Assembly: GCF_029626265.1 (NCBI RefSeq)
Contig: NZ_JARUBN010000001.1
Coordinates: 6,389,001-6,453,000 of the forward strand
DNA: 64,000 nt
Source of the DNA: Micromonospora sp. WMMD1102
Lineage (GTDB): Bacteria > Actinomycetota > Actinomycetes > Mycobacteriales > Micromonosporaceae
Reading direction: 5' to 3'
Both the position numbers and the translations under genes were made by a program. The notes under the pieces are model-generated. The model worked only from the letters and a program-made list of their open reading frames with translations, ran no database searches and was not told where the DNA came from. Of this stretch, positions 9,002 to 22,279 are shown one piece after another (position 1 is the first letter of the stretch; every line of letters starts with the position of its first letter).

Positions 9002-9946
9002 GTGCGATTCGGTAAACGACTGACCTTGTTGGTCGCGATGGTTAGTGGTCTTCTGGTCCTGTCCGGAAATCCAGCACAGGCCGCCTATTACAACATCTAC
9101 AGCGACATAGCCAGCACGCCCAACACCAGCTGCTGCACCGGGGCGCAGGGCTTCGCCGCCGGATCCACCTACCTCTACTCCATCAAGAACCGCACCAACT
9201 ACGACGACACCTCCGTCATCTACCGGGTGCACAAGACCAGCGGTGCGCGGGTGCTGATGACGAACGGCACGAACGGCGGGACGACGAACCCGTGGCTCGG
9301 GCACGGGAACGACATGACGATCGTCGACATCGACGGGCAGCACCACCTGTTCGTCGTCACCATGAAGGACAGCGGCGCGCAGCTCGTGAAGCTCCGCTAC
9401 GACGGCACGACCTACTATCACGCCGGGTCCTACCAGTTGCGGCTCAACGGGGCCGTGGCGACGCCGTCCGGGATCAGCCGGGTCTCGGTCAGCAGCACCA
9501 CGATCGCGTTCATGTTCAAGAGCGGCCGGACGGTCTACAACGGCAGTCTCCCGCTGCGCGCCTCCGCCGGGACCATCGAGCTGACGACCGCGTTCACCCT
9601 CCAGGTCGACGGCGCCCTCGTCAACGGCGCCACGGTGCCGGACCTGAACACCTTCACCAACCAGGGGTTCTTCTACGACGCGTCGAAGCGGGTCCTCTAC
9701 TACCCGCTGACGAAGGCCAACCGCAGCATCGTGCTGGTCTACCGGAACGTGTTGCCGACGACGACCGGGACGGCACCCGCCGCCACCGACCTCTCCTTCC
9801 GGATCACGTCCTCGAAATACTCGACGCTGTTCGAGATCGAAGGCGTGGGAATCAGCGACGGCAAACTGTACTTCAACACGAACCGGGCGAACGCGGACGG
9901 CTCGTTCGACGGGGTCCACGTGTTCAACGACTACGTCGCCGCCTAG
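9002..9946 (+). CDS. Secreted protein, helveticin-J-like (class III bacteriocin family)
   Basis: A 314-residue secreted protein. The GTG at 9002 is preceded by GGGGAGGAA and begins a clear Sec signal peptide (basic start, hydrophobic core, cleavage near PAQA-AYY). The mature part is rich in Thr, Ser, Tyr and Asn and contains HGNDMTIVDIDGQHHLFVVT, LVKLRYDGTTYY, FRITSSKYSTLFEIEG and DGKLYFNTNR, which I recall from proteins annotated as helveticin J family; this recognition is from memory. Whether it kills other bacteria or binds polysaccharide is unknown. No immunity gene or dedicated exporter is adjacent. Codon use is lower in GC than its neighbours, hinting at transfer. Confidence 0.6.
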   Translation: MRFGKRLTLLVAMVSGLLVLSGNPAQAAYYNIYSDIASTPNTSCCTGAQGFAAGSTYLYSIKNRTNYDDTSVIYRVHKTSGARVLMTNGTNGGTTNPWLGHGNDMTIVDIDGQHHLFVVTMKDSGAQLVKLRYDGTTYYHAGSYQLRLNGAVATPSGISRVSVSSTTIAFMFKSGRTVYNGSLPLRASAGTIELTTAFTLQVDGALVNGATVPDLNTFTNQGFFYDASKRVLYYPLTKANRSIVLVYRNVLPTTTGTAPAATDLSFRITSSKYSTLFEIEGVGISDGKLYFNTNRANADGSFDGVHVFNDYVAA

Positions 9947-9955
9947 CGCGACAAC

Positions 9956-10003
9956 GGGCGGAAATTGCCGTGGCCCGGCGATCGGGCCACAGCGGTTTCC
10001 GCC
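9956..10003. terminator. Bidirectional terminator between convergent genes
   Basis: A 22-bp stem (19 of 22 paired, mismatches near the middle) begins GGGCGGAAA and ends TTTCCGCCC, around a five-base GCGAT loop. It separates the helveticin-like gene from the M1 peptidase gene, which converge on it, so it can stop transcription from both sides. Confidence 0.75.
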
Positions 10004-10010
10004 CGGTCGA

Positions 10011-11498
10011 TCAGGGCATCGGCGGTGCCGTGGAGCCGGAGAGCCAGTCGTCGAAAAACTGGCGCAGTTTCTTACCGGAAATCCGTTCGGCATGCGCGAC
10101 GAAATCGTCGGTTGTCGCGTTCCCGTTGCGCCGCTCCGCCGTCCAGGTGGTCAGGATCCGGAAGAACGCCTCGTCGCCGACCGTACGCCGCAGCGCGTGC
10201 ACGGCCAGCGCGCCGCGCTTGTAGACCGCCCGGCTGAAGATCTGCGTCCGGCCCGGATCCAGCGCCGGTGCCGCCCAGTCGGTGCCGGCGTAGACCCGCT
10301 CGAACATCTCCTGCGCGCTCGGGCCGCCGTCGTGTTCGGTCCAGAGCCACTCGGCATAGCTGGCGAAGCCCTCGTTGAGCCAGAGGTCGCTCCAGCGCCG
10401 GATCGAGACGCTGTTCCCGAACCACTGGTGGGCCAGCTCGTGCGCCACCACCTCCAGGTCCGGGCCGCCGGAGAAGAACGCCGGGCCGTACACCGGGCGG
10501 GACTGGGTCTCCAGGGCGTACCCGATCCGTTCCTCGGCGATCGCGATCCCGCCGTACGCCTCGAACGGGTACGGGCCGAACCGGGTGGCCAGGAAGTCGG
10601 CGATCTCGCCAGTGCGGGCCAGTGACTGCTCGGCCGGGCCGCCGGCCGGCAGGCTCGCCGCGATCGCGGTGACAATCGGCCTGCCGGCGTGCGTACCGGT
10701 GCTGACCCGGTAGTTCCCGATCACCAGGGTGACCAGGTAGCTGGCCATCGGCACCCGTTCCGCCCAGCGCCAGGTGGTCCAGCCGGCGTCGGTACTGCGG
10801 CCGTCCGGTACGCCGTTGCTCAGCGCCGCCAGCCCCTCCGGCACGGTGGCCTCGATCTGGTACGTCGCCTTGTCCTGCGGATGGTCGTTGACCGGGAACC
10901 AGGTGCTCGCCGACTCCGGCTGGCCGAGCGCGATCGCGCCGTCCGAGGTGTGCAGCAGGCCGCCGTTGCCCAGTTCGGGGCTGGTGATCGGGGCCGGCTT
11001 GCCGGAGTAGCGCACCCGTACCCCGAATTGCCTGCCCTTGCCGAGGCCGGTCGCCGGGGTGACCACCAGTTCGTCCTCGGTCCGGGCGTGTCCGGCGTCG
11101 ACCCCGTCCACCTGCACCGACGCCACGGTCAGCCCGGCCAGGTCGAGGTTGAACCGGGATAGCTCCTGGGTCGCGGTCGCCTCGATCGTGGCGTCGCCGG
11201 TCAGCTCGTCGGTGGCCGGGTCGTACCGGACCTTGAGGCGGTAGCCGGCGACGTCGTAGCCGCCGTTGCCGTAGGTCGGGAAGTACGGGTCGCCGACCCC
11301 GGGCGCCCCGGGGCGGAAACCGGCGGTCGCCGGCCGGTCGTCCCGGCGGAAGCCGGTGCAACCGCCGGTCGAGACCAGCACCAGCAGGATCGCCGACAAC
11401 GCCGCCAGCAGTGCCGGCAGTATGCCGGCCGGCGCCGGCCGCGCACGGACCGGGCCGCCGTCGTCGCCGGTCGGGCGGTGGCCCGACGACCTCTCCAT
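10011..11498 (-). CDS. M1 family metallopeptidase (aminopeptidase N-like)
   Basis: A 495-residue zinc aminopeptidase. The gluzincin motif HELAHQWFG lies near residue 350, with the third zinc ligand 19 residues later in WLNEGFASYAE. The exopeptidase motif appears as GGIAIAEER rather than GAMEN. The N-terminus has a hydrophobic segment ending STGGCTGF, so it may be a lipoprotein or an anchored extracellular enzyme; the lipobox is imperfect. It is shorter than cytosolic PepN because the long C-terminal helical domain is absent. The ATG at 11498 has GGAGG upstream. It follows guaB3 by 32 bases and is probably co-transcribed with it. Confidence 0.9.
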   Translation of the reverse strand: MERSSGHRPTGDDGGPVRARPAPAGILPALLAALSAILLVLVSTGGCTGFRRDDRPATAGFRPGAPGVGDPYFPTYGNGGYDVAGYRLKVRYDPATDELTGDATIEATATQELSRFNLDLAGLTVASVQVDGVDAGHARTEDELVVTPATGLGKGRQFGVRVRYSGKPAPITSPELGNGGLLHTSDGAIALGQPESASTWFPVNDHPQDKATYQIEATVPEGLAALSNGVPDGRSTDAGWTTWRWAERVPMASYLVTLVIGNYRVSTGTHAGRPIVTAIAASLPAGGPAEQSLARTGEIADFLATRFGPYPFEAYGGIAIAEERIGYALETQSRPVYGPAFFSGGPDLEVVAHELAHQWFGNSVSIRRWSDLWLNEGFASYAEWLWTEHDGGPSAQEMFERVYAGTDWAAPALDPGRTQIFSRAVYKRGALAVHALRRTVGDEAFFRILTTWTAERRNGNATTDDFVAHAERISGKKLRQFFDDWLSGSTAPPMP

Positions 11499-11530
11499 CA
11501 CGCCTCCGCGGTCACGGTGGCGGCCACCGG

Positions 11531-12649
11531 TCACCGGTCGAGGACGAGCCCGACCTTCTGGAACTCCTTCAGGTCCCGGTAGCCGCATTTCGCCATCGCC
11601 CGGCGCAGCCCGCCGAACAGGTTGAGTTGCCCCTCCGGGTCGTCCGACGGCCCGAAGAGCAGCTTCTCCATCGAGCCGAGCGGCTCGTCGGCCACCCCGT
11701 ACGCCCCGCGCGGCAGCTTGGGGTGGCTGGCCGCCGGATGCCACCAGGCGCCGCCGGCCGGTGCCTCGGCGCAGAGCGAGAGCGGCTCGCCGAGCATCAC
11801 CGCGTCGGCGCCGCAGCCGAGCGCCTTGGCGATGTCGCCGGAGGTCTGCAGGTCGCCGTCGGCGATCAGGTGCACGTACCGGCCGCCGGTCTCGTCGAGG
11901 TAGTCCCGGCGGGCCGCCGCCGCGTCGGCGATCGCGCTGGCCATCGGCACCCGGATGCCGAGCACCGACTCGGTGGTCGACCAGTCGTCACCGCCGAGCC
12001 CGACGATCACCCCGGCCGCGCCGGTGCGCATCAGGTGCAGCGCCGTCTTGTAGTCGGTGCAGCCACCGGCGACGACCGGCAGGTCGAGGTCGGCGATGAA
12101 CTCCTTGAGATTCAGCGGCTCGTCGGTGGTGGAGACGTGCTCGGCCGAGACGATGGTGCCCTGGATCACCAGGATGTCCACCCCGGCGTCCAGGATCACC
12201 GGGGCCAGCGCCAGGGTGTGCTGCGGGGAGACCCGGACGGCGACCGTGCCGCCGCCCTCGCGCATCTGGCGTACCCGCTCGGCGATCAGCTCGGGGCGGA
12301 TCGGTTCGGCGTACACCTCCTGGAGCCGGCGGGTGGCGGCGGAGCCCTCCTCCAGCCGGGACAGCTCCTCCAGGACCTTGCTCGGGTCCTCGTACCGGGT
12401 CCACAGGCCCTCGACGTTGAGCACCCCGAGCCCGCCGAGCCGGCCCAGCGCGACCGCCGAGGCGGGGCTCATGGTGGCGTCCGAGGGGTGCCCGACGCAG
12501 GGGATCCCGAACTGGTACGCGTCGAGCTGCCAGGCCGTGGAGACGTCGTCCACGTCCCGGGTACGCCGGCTCGGCACGATCGCGATGTCGTCCAGGTGGT
12601 AGCCGCGCTGTGCGGTCTTGCCCAGCCCGATCTCGACCACGTCACGCAT
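11531..12649 (-). CDS. guaB3: GuaB3 family IMP dehydrogenase-related protein
   Basis: A 372-residue IMPDH/GMP-reductase barrel protein without CBS domains. The start MRDVVEIGLGKTAQRGYHLD is typical of the actinobacterial GuaB3 family. Its partner guaB2 lies just upstream with a 50-bp gap. Enzymatic role is less certain than for GuaB2; work on related actinobacterial proteins points to a GMP-reductase-like or regulatory role. The ATG has a clear GGAGTGA ribosome-binding site. Part of the conserved guaB2-guaB3-choD order. Confidence 0.93.
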   Translation of the reverse strand: MRDVVEIGLGKTAQRGYHLDDIAIVPSRRTRDVDDVSTAWQLDAYQFGIPCVGHPSDATMSPASAVALGRLGGLGVLNVEGLWTRYEDPSKVLEELSRLEEGSAATRRLQEVYAEPIRPELIAERVRQMREGGGTVAVRVSPQHTLALAPVILDAGVDILVIQGTIVSAEHVSTTDEPLNLKEFIADLDLPVVAGGCTDYKTALHLMRTGAAGVIVGLGGDDWSTTESVLGIRVPMASAIADAAAARRDYLDETGGRYVHLIADGDLQTSGDIAKALGCGADAVMLGEPLSLCAEAPAGGAWWHPAASHPKLPRGAYGVADEPLGSMEKLLFGPSDDPEGQLNLFGGLRRAMAKCGYRDLKEFQKVGLVLDR

Positions 12650-12699
12650 GGGTCACTCCAGAGTAGAAAAAGGGGGTGGTGGCGGGAAGGCGGCGACCG

Positions 12700-16075
<3,376 letters not shown>

Positions 16076-16076
16076 G

Positions 16077-16106
16077 GTGGTCTCCTCTCCGCAACGAGGA
16101 GACCAC
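16077..16106 (-). promoter_or_regulatory. Hairpin sequestering the SD of the BldM-like gene
   Basis: On the minus strand GTGGTCTCCTC and GAGGAGACCAC form a perfect 11-bp stem with an eight-base loop. The 3' arm contains the GAGGAG Shine-Dalgarno sequence and ends one base before the GTG start codon at 16075. Folding would hide the ribosome-binding site. It looks like a translational control element. Confidence 0.7.
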
Positions 16107-16328
16107 GCCAGCGAATGATCATGATGAGTTTCCCCGGATGAACCACAAACTTTTTGGACGATTCGCCGCACCGATCGGCTTCGTGGCCAGAAGTTCGCGA
16201 TCAAGTACGTGTGAGCCGTCCGCGCCGGGGGTATCGGGACCCGTGGTCGGAACGGTGCGCCTGCGCGGCCCGCCGCCCGGATCCCGACCGGAGCGTTTCT
16301 CGCGGTGCCGCGCGGAAGGAGGGTGCTG

Positions 16329-16709
16329 ATGTCGAACGTACGCAGGCTGCCTGGACCCATCGTCGACCTGTGGGAGTGGCAGCGGCTTGGCGCCTGCCGG
16401 GGCCGGGACAGCGCCCAGTTCTTCCACCCGGACGGTGAGCGGGGCTCGTCCCGCAACCGCCGGGAGGCCAATGCCAAGGCGGTCTGCGGAGCCTGCCCGG
16501 TTCGGGCCGAATGTGCCGCCCACGCGCTCGCCGTCCGCGAGCCGTACGGGGTGTGGGGTGGTTTCAGCGAGTCCGAGCGGCTCCGGCTGCTCGCCCTCGG
16601 CTGGGAGGACCTCGCCGACCGTCGAGGACACCGGGTGGACATCGCCCGGCTGGAGGCCCGGCTCGGGCAGCCCTTCCGTTCGACGGTGCCGATGCAGCGG
16701 TCGGCCTGA
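16329..16709 (+). CDS. WhiB family transcriptional regulator
   Basis: A 126-residue iron-sulfur regulator. Four cysteines at about 23, 53, 56 and 62 (C-X29-C-X2-C-X5-C) hold a [4Fe-4S] cluster that can sense O2 or NO; the beta-turn motif GVWGGFS follows. The C-terminus is basic and would contact DNA beside a sigma factor. The ATG at 16329 follows GGAAGGAGG. It sits where mycobacteria carry whiB3, but I do not assign the subtype from sequence alone. Divergent from the BldM-like gene; followed by a strong terminator. Confidence 0.93.
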   Translation: MSNVRRLPGPIVDLWEWQRLGACRGRDSAQFFHPDGERGSSRNRREANAKAVCGACPVRAECAAHALAVREPYGVWGGFSESERLRLLALGWEDLADRRGHRVDIARLEARLGQPFRSTVPMQRSA

Positions 16710-16734
16710 CCGCGCCGGCGAACACCGCGACGTG

Positions 16735-16773
16735 CCGGCTGGCGCCGCCCCCTCCAGGGGGACGGCGCCGGCC
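16735..16773 (+). terminator. Rho-independent-type terminator after whiB
   Basis: A long stem GGCGCCG-CCCCCT / AGGGGG-A-CGGCGCC with a two-base loop, followed by GATTTCT. Starts about 25 bases after the WhiB stop. Confidence 0.75.
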
Positions 16774-16788
16774 GATTTCTGCGATCGA

Positions 16789-16926
16789 TCAGGTGGTGGC
16801 GGGGTTGCTGGCGGCCGGGATGTCGGCACAGTCGCGCCGGTACAGCGCCAGGTCCGTACGCCCGTCACCGTCGTAGTCACCCGGGGCGGGAATGTCCGCA
16901 CACCCGCCGTACCTGTGATCGGCGAA
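16789..16926 (-). pseudogene. Remnant of an FG-GAP/VCBS-repeat protein
   Basis: The minus strand encodes about 45 residues that contain ADIPAPGDYDGDGRTDLALY followed by RRDCADIPAA before a stop. The D-x-D-G-D-G-x-x-D calcium loop and the DIPxPGDYDGDG...LALYR form are typical of secreted actinobacterial VCBS/FG-GAP repeats. No start, signal peptide or further repeats are visible; upstream it runs into the end of the oxidoreductase gene. It looks like the surviving 3' tail of a lost gene. Confidence 0.55.
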
Positions 16927-16975
16927 CGATGCCGATCCGGGACGGCGCACCGGAACGGGACCGGCGCCCCGCTCC

Positions 16976-18571
16976 TCAGGCGACGGTGACCCGGACCGCG
17001 TGCCAACCGGTGGCGCCGTCGGGAGCGACCGGACGCGACTGGCCGGTCTGCACCGCACCGGTGGCGTCCGTCGCCCGCACCCGCAGGGTGTGCTCACCCG
17101 CAGTGGCGGTCCACCGCCAGGACCACTGCACCCAGGTGTCGGTCGAGGTCGCCGGGGCCAGCGTCGCCGGCTGCCAGTCGCCGTCGTCGACGCGTACCTC
17201 GACCTGCCGGATCCCCACGTGCTGCGCCCAGGCCACCCCGGCGACCGTGACCTCGCCGGCCGCCAGCCGCCGGCCCGCCCGGGGCGTGTCGATCCGCGAC
17301 TGGGTCTTGATCGGCCCCCGCGCCGACCAGCCCCGGGGCACCCAGTACGCGTCGAAGTCGGCGAAACTGGTCAACTCCAGCTCCACCAGCCACTTGCAGG
17401 CCGAGACGTAGCCGTACAGGCCGGGCACCACCACCCGGACCGGGAAGCCGTGTTCGATCGGCAGCGGTTCGCCGTTCATCCCGACGGCCAGCATCGCGTC
17501 CCGGCCGTCGGTGAGCACCTCGGTCGGGCTGCCGCAGGTCCACCCGTCGGCGGAGCGGGCCACCACCTGGTCCGCCCCGGGCAGCGGCCCGGCCTCGGCT
17601 AGCAGCGGCCCGAGCGGCACGCCGAGCCAGCGGGCGTTGCCGATCAGGTCGCCGCCGACCTCGTTGGAGACGCAGGCGAGGGTGATGTGCCGTTCGACCA
17701 TCGGCCGGGCGAGCAACTCGGCGTAGTCCAGGGTGATCGGTCGGCGTACCCGCCCGGAGATCCGCAACCGCCAGCGGTGCGGATCCACCCTCGGCACCAC
17801 CAGGGCGGTGTCGATCCGATAGAAGTCCCGGTTCGGCGTCACGTACGGCGCCAACCCGGGCACCGCCAGTTCGGCGCCGGCCGGTAGCGGTGCCGCTGGG
17901 ACGGCCGGGGCCGGCAACTCGATCGCCTCCCGGGCCGCCGAGACGTCCCGGCGGGTGGCGAGCCAGCGCCCGCCGAAGCCGCCGACCGCCGCCCCGCCGG
18001 TCGCGATCCCGACCGCGGTCAGGAACCGCCGTCGCGCGTACGCGTCCGGGCGGGCGGTGACAATCGGTGCGGCGGCGGCCCGGCCGAGCGGGCCGGCGAC
18101 GAGAAGCCGCAGTACGCCGGCCGCCAACAGGGCCCCGACCAGCGAGGGCAGTACGGCCACCGGGCCGGCTCCGGGCCGGGTCGACGCGGCGAGTACGCCG
18201 ACCGCGCCGAAGAGGGCGATCCCGGCGTACCCGAGGGGCAGCGAGCGGACCGCGACCAGCCCGACCAGTACGGCGAACCCGGCGAGCAGTACGGCGGTGC
18301 CGACCAGGAGGGCGATCTTGTCGTACACGTAGAAGAGGTCCACGGCGAACCGCTTGAGCGGGGCGGGCGCCAGGTCCACCACCGCACCGCCGACCGCGAC
18401 CAGCGGTGCGGAACGGGCGCCGGTGAGCACCGCCACCGCCTCGGCCACGCCGACCGCGACGGCCGCCGCGGCCAATCCGGCCAGCGCGCCGAGCCGGCGG
18501 GGCAGTCTCCCGCCCCCGGTCGGGGGCGGCGCCGTCGGCTGGTCGGCACCGGGATCCGGAATCGTCTTCAC
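16976..18571 (-). CDS. Membrane molybdopterin-dependent oxidoreductase, sulfite-oxidase fold
   Basis: A 531-residue protein. About four or five transmembrane helices fill residues 25-175, then a twin-arginine-like ARRRFLTAVGIATGG segment, then a sulfite-oxidase-type molybdopterin domain (about 230-430) with the Mo-ligand cysteine in ITLACVSNEVGGDLIGNARW and a conserved ARGPIKTQSRID segment; the C-terminus resembles the Mo-co dimerisation domain. The catalytic part should face outside the membrane. The substrate is unknown; related proteins reduce or oxidise sulfur or sulfoxide compounds. GTG start with a weak ribosome-binding site. It stands alone between whiB and groEL. Confidence 0.85.
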   Translation of the reverse strand: MKTIPDPGADQPTAPPPTGGGRLPRRLGALAGLAAAAVAVGVAEAVAVLTGARSAPLVAVGGAVVDLAPAPLKRFAVDLFYVYDKIALLVGTAVLLAGFAVLVGLVAVRSLPLGYAGIALFGAVGVLAASTRPGAGPVAVLPSLVGALLAAGVLRLLVAGPLGRAAAAPIVTARPDAYARRRFLTAVGIATGGAAVGGFGGRWLATRRDVSAAREAIELPAPAVPAAPLPAGAELAVPGLAPYVTPNRDFYRIDTALVVPRVDPHRWRLRISGRVRRPITLDYAELLARPMVERHITLACVSNEVGGDLIGNARWLGVPLGPLLAEAGPLPGADQVVARSADGWTCGSPTEVLTDGRDAMLAVGMNGEPLPIEHGFPVRVVVPGLYGYVSACKWLVELELTSFADFDAYWVPRGWSARGPIKTQSRIDTPRAGRRLAAGEVTVAGVAWAQHVGIRQVEVRVDDGDWQPATLAPATSTDTWVQWSWRWTATAGEHTLRVRATDATGAVQTGQSRPVAPDGATGWHAVRVTVA

Positions 18572-18640
18572 CGGACCAAGTGTTGCCGGCCGTGGCCGGG
18601 ACCGGAAGGCACGTCAGGGGTTCGTAATCCGTTCCGCCGG

Positions 18641-18667
18641 CCGGTCCGGGCTCACGGCCCGGACCGG
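18641..18667 (-). terminator. Terminator of groES-groEL
   Basis: A perfect 11-bp stem CCGGTCCGGGC / GCCCGGACCGG with a TCACG loop, about 25 bases downstream of the groEL stop. Confidence 0.75.
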
Positions 18668-18690
18668 TCGGCGGCCCGCCGAACGTCGGC

Positions 18691-20355
<1,665 letters not shown>

Positions 20356-20418
20356 TCACGCAGCGCTGCCCCGGCCCGGCAGGGCCGGTCCGGGGCAGCG
20401 TCACTGAAATCAGTCAGA

Positions 20419-20733
20419 TCACTTCTCGATGACGGCGAGGACGTCGCGGGCGGAGAGCACCAGGTACTCCTCGCCGGCGTACTTGACCTCGGTGCCGCCG
20501 TACTTCGAGTAGATGACCGTGTCGCCGACCTTCACGTCAACCGGGATCCGGTTGCCGTCGTCGTCGAAGCGGCCGGGGCCGACAGCGAGGACGGTGCCCT
20601 CCTGCGGCTTCTCCTTGGCGGTGTCGGGAATCACGATGCCCGACGCCGTGGTCGTCTCAGCCTCGTTCGCCTGGACCAGGATCCGGTCCTCGAGCGGCTT
20701 GATCGCAACCTTGGTCGCGGTAGTCACGGGCAT
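20419..20733 (-). CDS. groES: 10-kDa co-chaperonin GroES
   Basis: A 104-residue co-chaperonin that caps GroEL. The mobile loop region [19 protein letters not shown] and the C-terminal [21 protein letters not shown] are standard. The ATG at 20733 follows GGAGGGT. First gene of the groES-groEL operon; its promoter region carries CIRCE half-sites. Confidence 0.97.
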   Translation of the reverse strand: MPVTTATKVAIKPLEDRILVQANEAETTTASGIVIPDTAKEKPQEGTVLAVGPGRFDDDGNRIPVDVKVGDTVIYSKYGGTEVKYAGEEYLVLSARDVLAVIEK

Positions 20734-20884
20734 ACCCTCCTGGGGTACTGGTTTCTGTGCTGGCCGGCGAGCCGACCAGCGTCAATCTGCCACATGCCAC
20801 CGGGCGGGGCCGTCGTCGCGGGTGCCGGTCCGCCTGGCGTTCAACTCCCGGACAACCGCCCGGAAGCTGGCACCCTCGGTTTGA

Positions 20885-20939
20885 GAGTGCTAACCGCAGG
20901 TTATGCCGGTGGCTAGCACTCCGTCAAGGAGAGTGCCAA
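20885..20939 (-). promoter_or_regulatory. groES promoter with CIRCE and an extra HrcA half-site
   Basis: CTAGCACTC (20913-20921), nine bases, GAGTGCCAA (20931-20939) form a CIRCE element, the operator of the HrcA heat-shock repressor. On the minus strand TTGACG (complement of 20922-20927), lying in the CIRCE spacer, and TAACCT (complement of 20898-20903), 18 bases apart, form a plausible promoter. A third half-site, GAGTGCTAA (20885-20893), lies just downstream of the -10 box. Binding would block RNA polymerase directly. Confidence 0.88.
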
Positions 20940-20981
20940 CCCGACACGCCCTTTCCCTACCTCGGCCGGCACAATGCTGCG

Positions 20982-22268
20982 GTGGACCTGGAGCAGTTCG
21001 CCGCGCTGCGTACCCCGGAAGGGGGAACCGCGCTGGCCGCCGCCGCCGAGTTGGCCGGCGGCGACCCGCTGGCCGCGGCGGCGGCGCTGCGCGCGGCCGG
21101 GGTGCCGGCCGGGCTGGCCGCCGCCGCGCTGACCCAGGCCGGGCTGCGCCGCCGGGCGGCGGTCAAGTTCGGCCCGGAGGCCGCCGGGATGTTCTTCACC
21201 CGGGCCGGGCTGGAGCAGGCCACCCGGGCCGCCGTCGCCGCCCGCCGGGCCGCCCGGCTGCGCGCCGCCGGGGTCGGCACGCTCGTGGACCTCGGTTGCG
21301 GCCTCGGCGCCGACGCCATCGCCGCCGCCCGGGCCGGCATCCGGGTGTACGGCGTGGAGGCCGACCCGCTCACCGCGGCGATGGCCGCCGCGAACGCCGG
21401 GGCGGCCGGGGTGGCCGAGACCTTCACGGTCACGCTCGGCGACGCGACGCGGTTCGACCTCACCGCCGTGCAGGGGCGGCCGGTCGACGCGGTGTTCTGC
21501 GACCCGGCCCGGCGGCGGGCCGGCACCGGCCGGCGGATCTTCGACCCGGCCGCCTACTCGCCACCCTGGGACTTCCTGCTCGACCTGGTCGACCGGGTGC
21601 CCCGGACAGTCTTCAAGGTCGCCCCGGGGATCGAACACCGGCTGCTGCCGGCGGGTGCCGAGGGCGAGTGGGTGAGCGTCGACGGCGACCTGGTCGAGGC
21701 GACCGTCTGGTCCGGCCCGACCGACTCCGGCCCGCACGGCGCCAGCCCGACCAACTCCGGCCCGACCGACTCCGGCCCGCTCGGCACCGTGCCGCGCCGG
21801 GCCACCCTGCTGGTCGGGTCGGCGGTGCACGAACTCACCGGCGACGGCACCCGGCAGGCGCCGGTCGGCCCGCTCCGGCGCTACCTGTACGACCCGGACC
21901 CGGCGGTGGTCCGGTCCCACCTGGTCGCCGAGTTCGCCGGTACGGTCGACGGCACCCTCGCCGATCCCGAGATCGCGTACGTCTACGCCGACACCGCCCA
22001 CCCCACCCCGTACGCCCGGTGCCTGGAGGTGGTCGAGGCGCTGCCGTTCTCGCTGAAACGGCTGCGCGCCCGGCTGCGGGAGCTGGGGGTCGGCCGGGCG
22101 GAGATCCTGAAGCGGGGCTCGGCGCTGGAGCCGGAGCGGCTCCGTCGCGACCTGCGGCTGGCCGGCGACGCGGCGACCAGTCTGGTGCTGACCCGGGTCG
22201 CCGGGGCGCCCACGGTGCTGCTCTGCCGTCCGCTGCCGGCCCCGGACCTGGCCACGTCGAGCGGGTAG
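20982..22268 (+). CDS. Class I SAM-dependent methyltransferase, THUMP-like
   Basis: A 428-residue protein. The Rossmann motif LVDLGCGLGADAIAAARAG (about residue 100) binds S-adenosylmethionine, and DAVFCDPARR resembles the catalytic DPPR-type motif of nucleic-acid base methyltransferases. The C-terminal part (SLKRLRARLRELGVGRAEIL) resembles the THUMP-like domain of this actinobacterial family, suggesting tRNA or rRNA as substrate. GTG start at 20982 without a strong ribosome-binding site. A low-complexity insert around residue 250 repeats SGPTDSGP. Divergent from groES; ybaK follows 11 bases downstream. Confidence 0.78.
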   Translation: MDLEQFAALRTPEGGTALAAAAELAGGDPLAAAAALRAAGVPAGLAAAALTQAGLRRRAAVKFGPEAAGMFFTRAGLEQATRAAVAARRAARLRAAGVGTLVDLGCGLGADAIAAARAGIRVYGVEADPLTAAMAAANAGAAGVAETFTVTLGDATRFDLTAVQGRPVDAVFCDPARRRAGTGRRIFDPAAYSPPWDFLLDLVDRVPRTVFKVAPGIEHRLLPAGAEGEWVSVDGDLVEATVWSGPTDSGPHGASPTNSGPTDSGPLGTVPRRATLLVGSAVHELTGDGTRQAPVGPLRRYLYDPDPAVVRSHLVAEFAGTVDGTLADPEIAYVYADTAHPTPYARCLEVVEALPFSLKRLRARLRELGVGRAEILKRGSALEPERLRRDLRLAGDAATSLVLTRVAGAPTVLLCRPLPAPDLATSSG

Positions 22269-22279
22269 GCTGCGCGGTC

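Noticed and set aside
7523..10093. Open frame of 856 codons on the minus strand over the LCP and helveticin-like genes
   Set aside because: Antisense shadow; the plus-strand genes have clear domains, ribosome-binding sites and signal sequences.
16076..16328. A sigma factor gene near whiB and the response regulator, as in the mycobacterial sigD locus
   Set aside because: No open frame with sigma region 2 or 4 features exists between 14542 and 16709.
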